Below, in pieces: positions 44,730 to 55,001 of a stretch of DNA of 64,000 nucleotides. Every line of letters begins with the position of its first letter. The first letter of the stretch is position 1. Origin of the DNA: Mycobacterium neglectum (GTDB lineage: Bacteria > Actinomycetota > Actinomycetes > Mycobacteriales > Mycobacteriaceae); assembly GCF_002591975.1 (NCBI RefSeq), contig NZ_NVQE01000004.1:186001-250000 (forward strand). The letters are read 5' to 3'. Below the pieces are notes generated by a model that had not been told where the DNA came from, did not search any database, and was given only the letters and a program-made list of their open reading frames with translations. Made by a program: the position numbers and the translations under genes.

Positions 44730-47531
44730 GTGCAGGGGTTTGTCGAGTTGTCTACGTGCCGGGAATTGGCGATGCCGGAGGCTGGTCTGGAAGGCCGCCC
44801 GATGGAGAGTCGATCGGTCAAGTCGTTCTTGACCGCGACTGCCGTCGGGCCATCGGCGCTGCTGATCGAAGGTGAACCGGGAATCGGCAAGACCACCCTG
44901 TGGATGGCGGCCGCCGAACAGGCGACGGCTCGTGGGTTCCGGGTCCTCGCCACGCGCGCGGCGGCCGCCGAATCCGTCCTGGCGTACACCGGGTTGGCGG
45001 ACATGCTCGCCGACGTCGATGCGGCCACGTGGGCCGACCTGCCCGCTCCCCAACGACTCGCCGTTGATCAGGTTCTCTTGCGGGCGGGAACGGGCGAGGT
45101 AACCGACCAGCGCGCCGTCGCGGCCGCGTTCCTGGCGGTGATCGAGAGGTTCGCCGAAGGCGGTCCGGTGTTGTTGGCCATCGACGATCTGCAATGGCTC
45201 GATCCGTCCAGCGTGCACGTCATCGCATTCGCCGCACGACGACTCACCGGTCCTGTCGGAATTCTCGGCACGGTGCGAACCGAGGTCATTGATGGGGCGA
45301 GCGCAGGCTGGCTTCAGTTGCCGCGACCCGAAGCGGCCAATCGTATTCATCTGAGTCCGTTGGATTTTCATGATTTGCATGCCGCCGTTGCATCTCGGCT
45401 GGGGCGTTCGTTCTCAAAGCCTGCGATGGGCCGAATCCACGAAGTCTCCGGCGGAAATCCCTTCTACGCAATCGAGTTGGCCAGGGAGCTGGACGACCGG
45501 TCGCTGCGAACGACGGTGGCATCGCTGCCCCGCACGCTGACCGACGTCGTACGAAGCCGACTCGGCGGTCTCGACCCCGATGTTCACGAGGCGCTGCTCG
45601 CGGCGGCGTGTATGGCGGCCCCGACCGTCGAGCTGGTATCGAGGGCGACGATCGGCGACAGCGATCAGCTGATCTATCTGCTCGAAATCGCCGAGGGCAA
45701 GGGCATTATCGCGATCGACGGCAACCGGATTCAGTTTGCGCACCCCCTGCTGGCCCGAGGTGTCTACACCGAAGCAGTCCCCGCCAGGCGCCGGTCGATG
45801 CACCGTCGGCTCGCCGAGATCGTCGACGAACCCGAACTGCGCGCCAGGCATCTGGCGCTGGCGGCGACAAGCGGTGACGACGTCACACTGCGTGCGCTCG
45901 ACAACGCGGCCGAATCGGCACGTGCGCGTGGCGCCCCCGAAGCCGCTGCCGAACTGATTGACCTGGCCATCGGCCTCGGCGGCGACGCGCCCGAACGCCG
46001 GCTTCGCTCGGCGCTACACCACTTCGACGCCGGTGACCACGAACGCGCGGCCACGGTGCTTCAAGAGACCGTCGGCGGGCTCCCTAAGGGCGACCTGCGC
46101 GCAGAAGCGTTGTGCCGCTTGGCCGTCGTACGCCTTTACACCGAAGGCTTCTTCGAGGCGACGAACGTGCTTCAGCAGGCCCTCGAAGATGCGGACGACG
46201 ACAGCCCGCTGCGCGTGCAGATACTGATCACGTTGGCGTATTCGCTCATGCACGCCAACCAGATTCAAGAAGGCAAGGACATCGCGCACCGGGCGGTCAG
46301 CGACGCCGAGCGAGTCGAGCAGCCGCACTTGCTCAGTCTTGCCCTTGGCATGCGGGCCATGTTGGGCTTCATGGCCGGCGAAGGTTTCGACCAAGTCAGT
46401 CTGCGTCGGGCAATGGAGCTGGAGGACGAGCAGGCCTCCACTCCCCTGGTTTTCCGTCCCACGATGCAGCACGCGTTACTGCTGGAGTTCACCGGCCAAC
46501 TCGACACCGCCCGAGCAGCGCTGGACGCGATCCGGGCGCGCTGCGCGGAGAACGGCGAAGAGGGCGAGTACGTGTTCATCGCCCAACACGTCGTGATGAG
46601 CTCGATATGGGCTGGCGACTTCGTCAACGCCATCCTGGTCGCCGAAGACGCCGCCGAGCGTGCCCGTCAGCTCAGCGGCGGCACGCCACTGTTCTTGGCG
46701 CACAGCATGCGTGCGCCGTTGGCCGTGTTCGCCGGTCAGGAGGCCGAAGCCCGGAAGTTGATCGCAGACGGAATCGAGATAGGCAGTCGGACGGGGACTT
46801 TAAGACTCGGCGAGCGATTGTTGGGTGCTCTGGCGTTCTTGGAGGTGTCACTGGGCAACTACACGGAAGCGCTCGCCGCGGTGGCGCCGCTGCTGTCGGC
46901 CTTCGATCCCGAGTCGACACCGACCGAACTGCCCGGCGCTGCGTTCCTGCCCGACGCCATCGAAGCCCTTGTGCAATTGGGCAAGCTCGCCCAAGCAGCC
47001 CCCTTGATCGAGGCGCTCGAGCGCAACGGCCGCACATTCGACCGAGCTTGGATGTCCGCCGTGGGCGCGCGGGGCCGAAGCATGATGCTGGCGGCGTTGG
47101 GCGACCTCGACGGCGCGCTCGCGGCGGCCCATCGGGCGATGGCCGAACATCAGCGGGTCGCGATGCCGTTCGACCGTGCCAGGACGCTTCTGCTGTTCGG
47201 CCAGCTCGAGCGCCGGCTGCGCAAGAAGGAGTCGGCGTCGTCCAGCCTGGCCGCTGCCCTCGAGATTTTCGAGCAGCTCACCGTGCCGCTCTGGGCCAAC
47301 CGGGCCCGCGCCGAACTGGCCCGCGCCAACGTCGGCCCGCACGCATCCCGCCAACTGACACCGTCCGAGCAGCGCGTTGCCGAACTCGCCGCGTCGGGTA
47401 TGAAGAACCGCGATGTCGCCAGTGCGTTGTTCATCAGCCCCAAAACCGTCGAGGCGAACCTGGCGCGGATCTACCGAAAACTCGGCATCCGGTCACGCGC
47501 GGAGCTGGGCCGCCACATTGGCCGCCCCTGA
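44730..47531 (+). CDS. Large ATP-binding LuxR-family regulator (LAL type)
   Basis: 933 residues from GTG 44730; ATG 44772 is also plausible and gives a more usual N-terminus (LEGRPMESRSVKSFL). The AAA/STAND ATPase has Walker A GEPGIGKTTLW and Walker B VLLAIDDLQWLDPSS; the middle 450 residues are helical repeats; the C-terminus has a LuxR helix-turn-helix (LTPSEQRVAELAASGMKNRDVASAL, then SPKTVEANLARIYRKLGI). Such regulators respond to small molecules and activate local genes. It lies where M. tuberculosis has other genes between fum and phoH2. Target unknown. Confidence 0.93.
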   Translation: MQGFVELSTCRELAMPEAGLEGRPMESRSVKSFLTATAVGPSALLIEGEPGIGKTTLWMAAAEQATARGFRVLATRAAAAESVLAYTGLADMLADVDAATWADLPAPQRLAVDQVLLRAGTGEVTDQRAVAAAFLAVIERFAEGGPVLLAIDDLQWLDPSSVHVIAFAARRLTGPVGILGTVRTEVIDGASAGWLQLPRPEAANRIHLSPLDFHDLHAAVASRLGRSFSKPAMGRIHEVSGGNPFYAIELARELDDRSLRTTVASLPRTLTDVVRSRLGGLDPDVHEALLAAACMAAPTVELVSRATIGDSDQLIYLLEIAEGKGIIAIDGNRIQFAHPLLARGVYTEAVPARRRSMHRRLAEIVDEPELRARHLALAATSGDDVTLRALDNAAESARARGAPEAAAELIDLAIGLGGDAPERRLRSALHHFDAGDHERAATVLQETVGGLPKGDLRAEALCRLAVVRLYTEGFFEATNVLQQALEDADDDSPLRVQILITLAYSLMHANQIQEGKDIAHRAVSDAERVEQPHLLSLALGMRAMLGFMAGEGFDQVSLRRAMELEDEQASTPLVFRPTMQHALLLEFTGQLDTARAALDAIRARCAENGEEGEYVFIAQHVVMSSIWAGDFVNAILVAEDAAERARQLSGGTPLFLAHSMRAPLAVFAGQEAEARKLIADGIEIGSRTGTLRLGERLLGALAFLEVSLGNYTEALAAVAPLLSAFDPESTPTELPGAAFLPDAIEALVQLGKLAQAAPLIEALERNGRTFDRAWMSAVGARGRSMMLAALGDLDGALAAAHRAMAEHQRVAMPFDRARTLLLFGQLERRLRKKESASSSLAAALEIFEQLTVPLWANRARAELARANVGPHASRQLTPSEQRVAELAASGMKNRDVASALFISPKTVEANLARIYRKLGIRSRAELGRHIGRP

Positions 47532-47563
47532 GCCGACCCTAGGCCGACCCTGATTCACCCGAT

Positions 47564-47580
47564 ATAGGGAAACACCCTAT
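47564..47580. promoter_or_regulatory. Inverted repeat ATAGGG-5-CCCTAT, possible operator
   Basis: ATAGGG at 47564-47569 pairs with CCCTAT at 47575-47580 around AAACA. It lies just after the LuxR-type regulator gene and 66 bp before a small gene with a good ribosome-binding site. It may be a dimer operator or a short hairpin. Confidence 0.4.
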
Positions 47581-47646
47581 TCCCCACCGCAGTTCTAGGA
47601 ATTAACGTCAAGTCGCCCGCACCAACATGGCTCGCCAGGAGGATAT

Positions 47647-47859
47647 GTGCGCGTCGACCAAGCTCCGCCCATGGTCTCCATGAACACCGCCCTGGTCACG
47701 ACGGCGACCAGCCAACCAGCACTGCGGACAGGGTTCGCAGTCCTCGGCCTGGTGTCGCTGCTCGACCTACCCAGAGCCGACCGGGCTGACCGAGTGGTGG
47801 CGTTGAGTGGTGCGGCGGCCGCGGGGTGGTTCCTGGTCCGAGACCGCCGACGCACCTAG
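47647..47859 (+). CDS. Small hydrophobic protein, possible membrane protein
   Basis: 70 residues from GTG 47647, with AGGAGG at 47637-47642. Two hydrophobic stretches (LRTGFAVLGLVSLLDL and VVALSGAAAAGWFLV) are separated by a short charged loop, and the C-terminus is Arg-rich (RDRRRT). The ribosome-binding site and the inverted repeat at 47564 support expression. It ends 5 bp from the convergent phoH2 stop. I do not recognise the family. Confidence 0.5.
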   Translation: MRVDQAPPMVSMNTALVTTATSQPALRTGFAVLGLVSLLDLPRADRADRVVALSGAAAAGWFLVRDRRRT

Positions 47860-47864
47860 ATCGC

Positions 47865-49178
47865 TCAGGGCAGGGCGCCGGGGCTGAACTCTTCGAGCAT
47901 CTCGGTGACCAGCGCCGCGATCGGCGAACGCTCACTGCGCAGCAGGGTGATGTGCGCGAACAACGGGTGTCCCTTGAGCTTTTCGATCACTGCGGCCACG
48001 CCGTCGTGACGACCCACCCGCAGGTTGTCGCGCTGGGCAACGTCGTGGGTGAGCACCACCCTCGATCCCGCACCCAGCCTCGACAGGACGGTCAGCAACA
48101 CGTTGCGTTCCAGCGACTGCGCCTCGTCCACGATGACGAACGAGTCGTGCAGCGATCGGCCCCGAATGTGGGTCAGCGGTAGCACTTCAAGCATGCCGCG
48201 CGACAGCACCTCCTCGAGCACCGCGGGGCTGGCCAGCCCCTCGAGCGTGTCGAAGACCGCCTGCGCCCATGGGCCCATCTTCTCGCTCTCGCTGCCGGGC
48301 AGGTAGCCGAGGTCCTGTCCGCCGACCGCGTACAGCGGCCGGAACACCACGACCTTTCGGTGGGTGCGGCGTTCGAGCACGGCCTCGAGTCCGGCGCACA
48401 ATGCCAGCGCGGACTTGCCGGTGCCCGCCTTGCCACCGAGCGAGACGATGCCGACCGATTCGTCGAGCAGCAGGTCCAGCGCGACGCGCTGTTCCGCGGA
48501 ACGGCCGCGCAGGCCGAACACCTCTCGGTCACCACGAACCAGCTGCACTCGCTTCTCGGCGTTCACCCGGCCCAGGGCATGCGAGCTACCTCCGAGTAAC
48601 CGGATTCCGGTGTGACACGGAAGATTACGAGCCGCCTCCAAGTCGATCTCGCCGTCGGCGAACAGCGAATCGATCTCGTCGACCGAAACATCCAGCTCGT
48701 CCATACCCGTCCAGCCGGACGTGACGACGTCCTGGGCGTGATATTCGTCGGCGGCCAGGCCGACCGCGCCCGCCTTCACCCGCAGCGGAATGTCCTTGCT
48801 CACCAGTGTGACCAACTTGCCCTCTGCGGAGAGGTTGGCCGCAACGGTCAGGATGCGCGCATCGTTGCTCTCTGTGCGGAACCCTGCGGGCAGCACAGAG
48901 GGGTCGCTGTGGTTGAGCTCGACGTGCAGCGTTCCACCTTGCGTCCCAACGGGTATCGGCTGATCCAGCCGCCCGTGTTCGAGCCGCAGATCGTCGAACA
49001 TCCGCAGTGCCTGCCGCGCGAACCAGCCAAGCTCATGATGGTGCCGCTTGGCTTCCAGTTCGCTGATGACCACCAACGGGACCACCACTTCATGTTCGGC
49101 AAACCGAGTGCATGCCCACGGATCGGACAGCAGTACGGAGGTGTCGAGCACATAGGTCCGCAAGGGCGAATCAGTCAC
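47865..49178 (-). CDS. phoH2: PhoH2, PIN-domain ribonuclease fused to PhoH helicase-like ATPase
   Basis: 437 residues from GTG 49178, with GAGGAG 6 bp upstream. N-terminal PIN domain ([15 protein letters not shown] with catalytic Asp, plus [11 protein letters not shown]) and C-terminal PhoH ATPase with Walker [16 protein letters not shown] and Walker [15 protein letters not shown]. Mycobacterial PhoH2 unwinds and cleaves RNA and can act as toxin of a phoAT-phoH2 module. The frame is open to a TTG at 49268, but the ribosome-binding site and the 433-residue length of Rv1095 favour the GTG. I found no convincing phoAT antitoxin frame overlapping this start. Confidence 0.95.
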   Translation of the reverse strand: MTDSPLRTYVLDTSVLLSDPWACTRFAEHEVVVPLVVISELEAKRHHHELGWFARQALRMFDDLRLEHGRLDQPIPVGTQGGTLHVELNHSDPSVLPAGFRTESNDARILTVAANLSAEGKLVTLVSKDIPLRVKAGAVGLAADEYHAQDVVTSGWTGMDELDVSVDEIDSLFADGEIDLEAARNLPCHTGIRLLGGSSHALGRVNAEKRVQLVRGDREVFGLRGRSAEQRVALDLLLDESVGIVSLGGKAGTGKSALALCAGLEAVLERRTHRKVVVFRPLYAVGGQDLGYLPGSESEKMGPWAQAVFDTLEGLASPAVLEEVLSRGMLEVLPLTHIRGRSLHDSFVIVDEAQSLERNVLLTVLSRLGAGSRVVLTHDVAQRDNLRVGRHDGVAAVIEKLKGHPLFAHITLLRSERSPIAALVTEMLEEFSPGALP

Positions 49179-49371
49179 GTAGCGCTCCTCGAGTTCGCAT
49201 GGCCCCACACGAACTTTCGGTGGCGGACACTGCGGTATCGGGACCGGGGCCGGTCCTCTCGTGATCAAAACGATCGGTACCGCCCGGACAGCAGAGCATG
49301 TCGCTAGCCATCGAAAACGACGCTACTCCCGTCGCGGCATATGCGCCGCGCAGGCGCGCCGTGGCTAACGG

Positions 49372-50199
49372 TTAGCGCTGTGTGAACTGCGCGAGCTCGG
49401 GCTCGTCTGCAAGACCCCACGCGGTGATGCGGTCGGCGATGACCCGACGCAGCTGCTCGGGTCCGAAGATGCCGGAGTCCGCCATGTGAGCCACCTTGTC
49501 GGCGTAGGCGTCGATGTCGCCACCGACGACGTCGAGTTCGGCGGCGCGGCGCGCGATGGCGGTGACCGTCTCCTCGCGGCTGGTCGTCAGCAGATGCGAG
49601 ACGAGGTTGGCGAAGAACTCTTCGTGGCGCTCCTCGTCCCTGGCGATGCGGCCGACGAGGGCCTTGAGCGTGGGCTCGGCGATCTGGGCTTCGAGATTGC
49701 GGCAGAAGACCGCATGCTCGCGCTCGAAGAACGCCATGAACGCCAGCCGCTCGATCTGGCTGTAAGTGTCGGCGCGATAGCCCTTCATCACGTGCTCGAC
49801 GCGGACATCCTCGTTGGCGGCCGGGTCGATCTCACGCGTGACGACCAGATAGTTACGCAGCGCGATCGCGTGCAGATGCTCCTCGGCGGTCCAGCGGCCC
49901 AGCCAGCGGCCGAACTTCTCTTCGAGAATGAAGCTGAAGACGAGCTCGCGGTGGTAACCGGCGAGGTTGTCCTTGACGATCAGCAGGATCTCCAGCGCGT
50001 CGGTGACCACCTTGGGCAGTGTCACCTGGGACGGATCCCAGTCGGTTCCGCCGAGGAAGGCGAAGTTCTCGCCCTGCTCGAACGGCACGTAGTCGTGGGC
50101 GTACCACAGGTCTTCCGAGTCGATGTGACGACGCAGCTCCCGCTGCACGACCGGCTCGAGTTCGAGGATCAGCGCATTAGCGACAGGTCTCTGTGCCAT
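49372..50199 (-). CDS. desA2: Acyl-ACP desaturase-like diiron protein DesA2
   Basis: 275 residues. The two E-x-x-H iron-binding pairs of the soluble desaturase family are visible in AEEHLHAIALRNYL and ARDEERHEEFFANL. The N-terminal start (ANALILELEPVVQREL) and length match mycobacterial DesA2 (Rv1094), which is needed for mycolic acid precursor desaturation. It is upstream of phoH2 on the same strand, 193 bp apart. Confidence 0.95.
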   Translation of the reverse strand: MAQRPVANALILELEPVVQRELRRHIDSEDLWYAHDYVPFEQGENFAFLGGTDWDPSQVTLPKVVTDALEILLIVKDNLAGYHRELVFSFILEEKFGRWLGRWTAEEHLHAIALRNYLVVTREIDPAANEDVRVEHVMKGYRADTYSQIERLAFMAFFEREHAVFCRNLEAQIAEPTLKALVGRIARDEERHEEFFANLVSHLLTTSREETVTAIARRAAELDVVGGDIDAYADKVAHMADSGIFGPEQLRRVIADRITAWGLADEPELAQFTQR

Positions 50200-50253
50200 G
50201 AAAGTAACTGTAACCCGAATTCACAGGTTTCCAAAAATCGCTGCAGGGCGTGT

Positions 50254-51714
50254 CTACAACGTCAGCCCCGGGTACAGCGGGTTTGCCGCGAGCAGTTCGG
50301 AGGCGGCGGCGTGCACCCGGTCGGCGACTCCGTCGGCCATCTTGTACTTGGCCTTCGACGGACCACTAGGCCCGTCCGCCGCTTCCGTGTTGGACAACAC
50401 CTCGACGACCAGCTCAGCCACCCGGTCGAAGTCGTCGGCGCCGAATCCGCGGGTGGTCAACGCCGGTGTGCCCAGCCGGACACCGCTGGTGTACCAGGCT
50501 CCGTTCGGATCGGCGGGAATCGCATTGCGGTTGGTGACGATCCCCGAGTCCAGCAGCGCCGACTCCGCCTGCCGCCCGGTCAGCCCGAACGAGGTCACAT
50601 CGAGCAGCACGAGATGGTTGTCGGTACCACCGGTGACCAGGCCCGCGTCCCGCTTGGTGAACCCGTCGGCCAGGGCCTGCGCGTTGTCGGCGATGGACTG
50701 CGCATACGCCTGGAACGACGGTTGACGGGCCTCGGCCAGCGCGACGGCCTTGGCGGCCATCACATGCGACAACGGGCCGCCGAGCACCATCGGGCAGCCC
50801 TTGTCGACCGCGGGCGCGTACTCCTCGGTGGCCAGGATCAGCCCACCTCGCGGTCCGCGCAGCGACTTGTGCGTCGTCGTCGTGGTGATGTGCGCGTGCG
50901 GCACCGGGTCCTCGTCACCGGTGAACACCTTGCCCGCGACCAGGCCGGCGAAGTGCGCCATGTCGACCATCAGCGTGGCGCCGACCTCGTCGGCGATCTC
51001 GCGCATCTTCGCGAAGTTGACCCGGCGCGGATACGCCGAGTAGCCGGCGACGAGCACCAGCGGTTTGAACTCACGGGCGAGCGCGGCCACAGCGTCGTAG
51101 TCGATAAAACCCGTCTCGGGGTTGGTGCCGTACTGGCGCTGGTGGAACATCTTGCCGGAGATGTTGGGCCGGAAGCCGTGGGTCAGGTGGCCACCGGTAT
51201 CCAGCGACATGCCGAGCAGGCGCTGGTTTCCGAGCTTGTTCCGCAGCGTCTCCCAGTCGGCCTCGGAGAGATCGTTGACGTGCTTGGCGCCGAGTTCCGC
51301 CAGGCCGGGAGCTTCGACCCGGGTCGCCAGGATGGCCCAGTAGGCCACCAGGTTGGCGTCAATGCCGGAGTGCGGTTGGGCGTACGCGTAGGGCGCACCG
51401 AACAGTTCGCGCGCGTGTTCGGCGGCCAGCGCCTCGACGGTGTCGACGTTCTGGCAGGCGGCGTAGAACCTGTGCCCGATGGTGCCCTCGGCATACTTGT
51501 CGGAGAACCAGGTGCCCATGGTGAGCAGCACCGCGGGCGAGGCGTAGTTCTCGCTGGCGATCAGCTTGAGCGAATCCCGTTGATCGGCAAGCTCTTTACG
51601 GGTGGCATCGGCGATGCGCGGCTCGACGGACTCGATCACCCGCAACGCGGCACGGTAGGCCTCGCTGGCGGTGTCGGCGTACTCGGCGCCCAGACCAGTG
51701 GACTCAGCAGTCAT
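50254..51714 (-). CDS. glyA: Serine hydroxymethyltransferase, long actinobacterial form
   Basis: 486 residues. PLP enzyme interconverting serine and glycine with folate; the PLP lysine is in [15 protein letters not shown], preceded by [14 protein letters not shown]. It is about 60 residues longer than M. tuberculosis GlyA1 (426): there is an insert around residues 125-155 ([20 protein letters not shown]) and a C-terminal extension. The sequence is closer to long Streptomyces-type SHMT than to GlyA1. It nevertheless occupies the Rv1093 slot next to desA2. Confidence 0.95.
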   Translation of the reverse strand: MTAESTGLGAEYADTASEAYRAALRVIESVEPRIADATRKELADQRDSLKLIASENYASPAVLLTMGTWFSDKYAEGTIGHRFYAACQNVDTVEALAAEHARELFGAPYAYAQPHSGIDANLVAYWAILATRVEAPGLAELGAKHVNDLSEADWETLRNKLGNQRLLGMSLDTGGHLTHGFRPNISGKMFHQRQYGTNPETGFIDYDAVAALAREFKPLVLVAGYSAYPRRVNFAKMREIADEVGATLMVDMAHFAGLVAGKVFTGDEDPVPHAHITTTTTHKSLRGPRGGLILATEEYAPAVDKGCPMVLGGPLSHVMAAKAVALAEARQPSFQAYAQSIADNAQALADGFTKRDAGLVTGGTDNHLVLLDVTSFGLTGRQAESALLDSGIVTNRNAIPADPNGAWYTSGVRLGTPALTTRGFGADDFDRVAELVVEVLSNTEAADGPSGPSKAKYKMADGVADRVHAAASELLAANPLYPGLTL

Positions 51715-51732
51715 GCAGCTCAGCCTAGTTGG

Positions 51733-52944
51733 CTAGGCGGTCCGCAGCGTCGACGGGATCAGCGGCTCGTCGAGCAACCTCCCGAACCGCTCCGTCAGGG
51801 ACACTTCGGACGGCCGCGCCTCCAGCCAGTCCCGCAGCAACCGGTAACCCTCGACGTAGGTGCTGGTGTAGGCGCGCCACAGCGGCGAGGACAAAAACCG
51901 CAGCATCTGCCGGGCCCGCTCGTCGTTGACCAATAGCCAGCGCTTGAGGAACTCGACGACGTCGTCGACGTCGCGATGCTCGTCGTGCAGCATCAGCGCG
52001 GCGTCCTGGCGTACGTCAGCGAGGGTGGCCGCCGCTTCGGACACCGCCTGCGCCCGTTCGCCATCGAAAACCAGACCCAGATCGGCGTAGATCTCCCCGG
52101 CCCAGGCGCCCCAGTTCGGCCCGATCGCCGCGTAGAGAGCCAGGTCGGCCAGGCCCTCGGCCATCAGGCATTGCGGGGTGTTGACGAGAAAGATCGTCTG
52201 CTCGTCCTGTCCCTTACCCGCGACCAGCCCGGCCTCCTTCCGGCAGTGCTCGGTGTGGTGACCCGGATAGGACTCGTGGGCCACCAGCCGCGGCAGGTTC
52301 GACATCTGCTGCTTGAGGTCGGCGTTCACGGCCACCGTCGAGGTGTAGTTGCCCAGGTAGTAGTTGAACCCCGACCACGGCTTGTCGGTCACCACCTCGT
52401 AGGTGATCGTTTCGGCGTCCGGCAGCGGGTATTCGGCCCGGACCCGGTCGCGCAGGGCGCTCGAGAACGCGTGGATGCTTTCCTCCAGGCGATCGGGCGG
52501 CACCTCCTCACCAGCGCGGTAAGCCGTCATCCGCTCGGCGAGCGAGCCGCTGCCGCCCAGCGCCTCATCGAGGCTGGCGTGCGCCTGCCGGTATTGCTCG
52601 GGGTCGCCCTTGGCGATGCGCACGTCGAAATAGGCCTCGACCTCGTCGACGAACCCAACATCCTGGCCCGAGAATTTGCGCCCGGCACACGCCAGCGCGC
52701 GCAGGTGGGCGCCGATGAACTCGGCTCGGCTCGGGTCCAGCTCGGTGCCTGTGCTGAGCTCGGCGAGTAGCCGTTCGGCCTGACGCGCCAGGTCCGCGGG
52801 CTCCGGTGACGGCTCGTCGGCGACGATGCGGCGCAGTTCGGGGTCTCCGGTGAAGGAGTCGACGTAGCCGTCCTCGACCCGGTCGAAGCGCAACCCGAGC
52901 AACAGATAGTCGCGGACTACCGGAATTGAGGTGCTGGCGTTCAT
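51733..52944 (-). CDS. DUF885 family protein (zinc-metallopeptidase-like)
   Basis: 403 residues, no signal peptide. The conserved centre [14 protein letters not shown] gives an HExxxxHH zinc-binding arrangement characteristic of DUF885, with [15 protein letters not shown] [15 protein letters not shown] before it and [16 protein letters not shown] after it. Full-length DUF885 proteins are often about 550 residues, so this is a short member, but the metal site is intact. Probable cytoplasmic peptidase of unknown substrate. It lies between glyA and the divergent coaA. Confidence 0.88.
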   Translation of the reverse strand: MNASTSIPVVRDYLLLGLRFDRVEDGYVDSFTGDPELRRIVADEPSPEPADLARQAERLLAELSTGTELDPSRAEFIGAHLRALACAGRKFSGQDVGFVDEVEAYFDVRIAKGDPEQYRQAHASLDEALGGSGSLAERMTAYRAGEEVPPDRLEESIHAFSSALRDRVRAEYPLPDAETITYEVVTDKPWSGFNYYLGNYTSTVAVNADLKQQMSNLPRLVAHESYPGHHTEHCRKEAGLVAGKGQDEQTIFLVNTPQCLMAEGLADLALYAAIGPNWGAWAGEIYADLGLVFDGERAQAVSEAAATLADVRQDAALMLHDEHRDVDDVVEFLKRWLLVNDERARQMLRFLSSPLWRAYTSTYVEGYRLLRDWLEARPSEVSLTERFGRLLDEPLIPSTLRTA

Positions 52945-52974
52945 GCGTCCAACGCTAACTGCAAGACTGGGCGT

Positions 52975-53913
52975 ATGCCGCGGCTGAGCGAGCCGAGCCC
53001 CTACGTGGAGTTCGACCGGACCGAGTGGCGTTCGTTGCGTATGTCGACCCCGTTGAAGTTGACCGAGGACGAGCTCCTACGGCTGCGCGGTCTCGGTGAG
53101 AAGCTCGACCTGCTCGAGGTCGAAGAGGTCTACCTGCCGCTGGCCCGGCTGATTCACCTACAGGTCGCCGCCCGGCAGGCGCTGTTCGCGACGACCGCGC
53201 AGTTCCTCGGCGAACCCCAGCAGAATCCGGACCGGCCGGTGCCGTTCATCATCGGCGTGGCGGGCAGCGTCGCCGTCGGCAAGTCGACCACCGCGCGCGT
53301 GCTGCAGGCGCTGTTGGCGCGCTGGGAACACCACCCCCGTGTCGACCTGGTCACCACGGATGGCTTCCTGTATCCGAACGACGAGTTGTCCCGACGAAAC
53401 CTGATGCATCGCAAGGGTTTTCCGGAAAGCTACGATCGGCGGGCACTGATGCGCTTCGTCACCACGGTGAAGTCAGGCTCCGACGCGACGTGCGCACCGG
53501 TCTACTCGCACCTGCTCTACGACATCGTCCCCGGCGAGAAGCAGATGATCCGGCATCCCGACATCCTGATCCTCGAGGGCCTCAATGTGCTGCAAACCGG
53601 TCCAGCCCTGATGGTTTCGGATCTTTTCGATTTCTCGGTCTATGTCGATGCCCGCATCGAGGACATCGAGCAGTGGTACATCTCCCGGTTCCTGTCGATG
53701 CGCGCGGGCGCGTTCGCCGATCCGGCCTCACACTTCCACCACTATTCGACACTGACCGACGATCAGGCCGTGTTCGCCGCGCGCGACATCTGGCATTCGA
53801 TCAACCGGCCGAACCTGATCGAGAACATTCTGCCGACGCGGCCGCGCGCCACGCTGGTACTGCGCAAGGACGCCGATCACTCGATCAACCGGCTGCGCCT
53901 GCGGAAACTCTGA
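52975..53913 (+). CDS. coaA: Pantothenate kinase type I
   Basis: 312 residues. First committed step of coenzyme A synthesis. The P-loop [46 protein letters not shown] and [19 protein letters not shown] are diagnostic for CoaA. It corresponds to Rv1092c. A hairpin lies just after the stop. Confidence 0.97.
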   Translation: MPRLSEPSPYVEFDRTEWRSLRMSTPLKLTEDELLRLRGLGEKLDLLEVEEVYLPLARLIHLQVAARQALFATTAQFLGEPQQNPDRPVPFIIGVAGSVAVGKSTTARVLQALLARWEHHPRVDLVTTDGFLYPNDELSRRNLMHRKGFPESYDRRALMRFVTTVKSGSDATCAPVYSHLLYDIVPGEKQMIRHPDILILEGLNVLQTGPALMVSDLFDFSVYVDARIEDIEQWYISRFLSMRAGAFADPASHFHHYSTLTDDQAVFAARDIWHSINRPNLIENILPTRPRATLVLRKDADHSINRLRLRKL

Positions 53914-53922
53914 ACGCCGAAT

Positions 53923-53969
53923 GGCCACTTATGCCACGCATTTCGCGAGAAACCGTGCCACAAGTGGCC
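53923..53969. terminator. Hairpin between coaA and convergent membrane-protein gene, likely terminator
   Basis: GGCCACTTATGCCACG at 53923-53938 pairs with CGTGCCACAAGTGGCC at 53954-53969 (14 of 16 positions) around a 15-nt loop. It starts 10 bp after coaA and ends 11 bp before the convergent gene's stop, suiting termination in both directions. No U-tract, as is common in mycobacteria. Confidence 0.65.
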
Positions 53970-53979
53970 ACTCGAGCCG

Positions 53980-54390
53980 CTACTTCTGGATGCGGCGCAC
54001 GCCCTGGTACTGCAGCTCGGCCATGATCAGCGTGTAGACGCCGGTCGCCAGCGTCGCCACGACACCGAAGGTGGTCAGCGGGAAGACACCGGCGAGGACG
54101 AAGACGATGGATGCCACGGTGTAGAGCACATTGCCGACGGCGATCACGATGCCGGCCTGTTTCACCGAAGGCCTGGCAGCGAGCACGAAAACACCGATCG
54201 CGAAGGCGATGAAGAAGGCGCCCATCGAATACTCGAAGGCTTTGGTGGTGCCTGAGACCTCGGCGAGCCACCCCGCGAGCGGAATAGCGGCGATGCCCAT
54301 GATGGCGCTGCACGTTGCATCGGCGCGTAGGGCGAAGCGCAGGAACGAGTCGGTCGAGGCGCGCAAATTGGGTGTGGTGGTGGCGGTCAT
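53980..54390 (-). CDS. Four-helix integral membrane protein (paralogue of 54484-54918)
   Basis: 136 residues with four hydrophobic segments (about 24-42, 53-72, 80-100, 105-125). It shares LRFALRADAT near the N-terminus and YxQxxGVRR at the C-terminus with the adjacent upstream protein, so the two are tandem duplicates. No catalytic motif. Function unknown. Confidence 0.8.
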   Translation of the reverse strand: MTATTTPNLRASTDSFLRFALRADATCSAIMGIAAIPLAGWLAEVSGTTKAFEYSMGAFFIAFAIGVFVLAARPSVKQAGIVIAVGNVLYTVASIVFVLAGVFPLTTFGVVATLATGVYTLIMAELQYQGVRRIQK

Positions 54391-54483
54391 GCGATTTCCT
54401 TTTCTTTTCTGGGGTGGGTGGACCGTTCCGGAGCCGACGGCGCAACCTCTTACGGCGGCGGCTCCGGACCAGTCATGTGGGAG

Positions 54484-54918
54484 TCACGTCAACCGACGCA
54501 CCCCGAGGTACTGCACGTAGGCGAAAGCCAACGTGACCGTGGTGAACGCAATGGTCGAGACCACGCCGAGTTCGGTCAGTGGCAGCCAGCCCGCGACGAG
54601 CACGACGGTCACCAAGATCGCGAACGCGATGTTTCCGGCAAGCACGCCGACGCCGACGCGGCGCACATCTGATAGCCCGGCGAGCAGATACAGCGTGGCG
54701 CCGTAGGCGACGAGCGCCGCGCCCGCGACCCATTCGGAGGTGGGCGACAGGCCCGAAAGCTTCGACAGCGGATCGGCGGCCATGGCGATCAGCAGGCCGA
54801 GGCCGGCGCACAGGGTGGCGTCGGCGCGGAGGGCGAACCGCAACAGTGAACTGTCCGGAGCCGCGGCGGCGACATCAGAGCGGCGGGCCCCGGCGGGACG
54901 GGTGGTGATGGCGGTCAT
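54484..54918 (-). CDS. Four-helix integral membrane protein (paralogue of 53980-54390)
   Basis: 144 residues from ATG 54918; a frame to 54960 adds 14 residues without support. Four hydrophobic segments follow LLRFALRADATLCAGLG, and it ends YVQYLGVRRLT, matching the downstream paralogue. The 93-bp gap between them holds no gene. A pair of small membrane proteins may form a hetero-oligomer; function unknown. Confidence 0.8.
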   Translation of the reverse strand: MTAITTRPAGARRSDVAAAAPDSSLLRFALRADATLCAGLGLLIAMAADPLSKLSGLSPTSEWVAGAALVAYGATLYLLAGLSDVRRVGVGVLAGNIAFAILVTVVLVAGWLPLTELGVVSTIAFTTVTLAFAYVQYLGVRRLT

Positions 54919-55001
54919 GACATCGATGTTGCGCAAAGACCACTGCCAGATCGACGCCACACGCTGCCAGCTGCTGCCAACCCCAGTTCAGACGGGTGAA
55001 G

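Noticed and set aside
49179..49371. phoAT-like antitoxin gene overlapping the phoH2 start
   Set aside because: The frame that would overlap the GTG start closes after about 30 codons with no suitable start, so I cannot support an antitoxin here.
49486..51936. 816-codon plus-strand frame across desA2 and glyA
   Set aside because: Antisense to two well-defined enzymes; composition is not protein-like.
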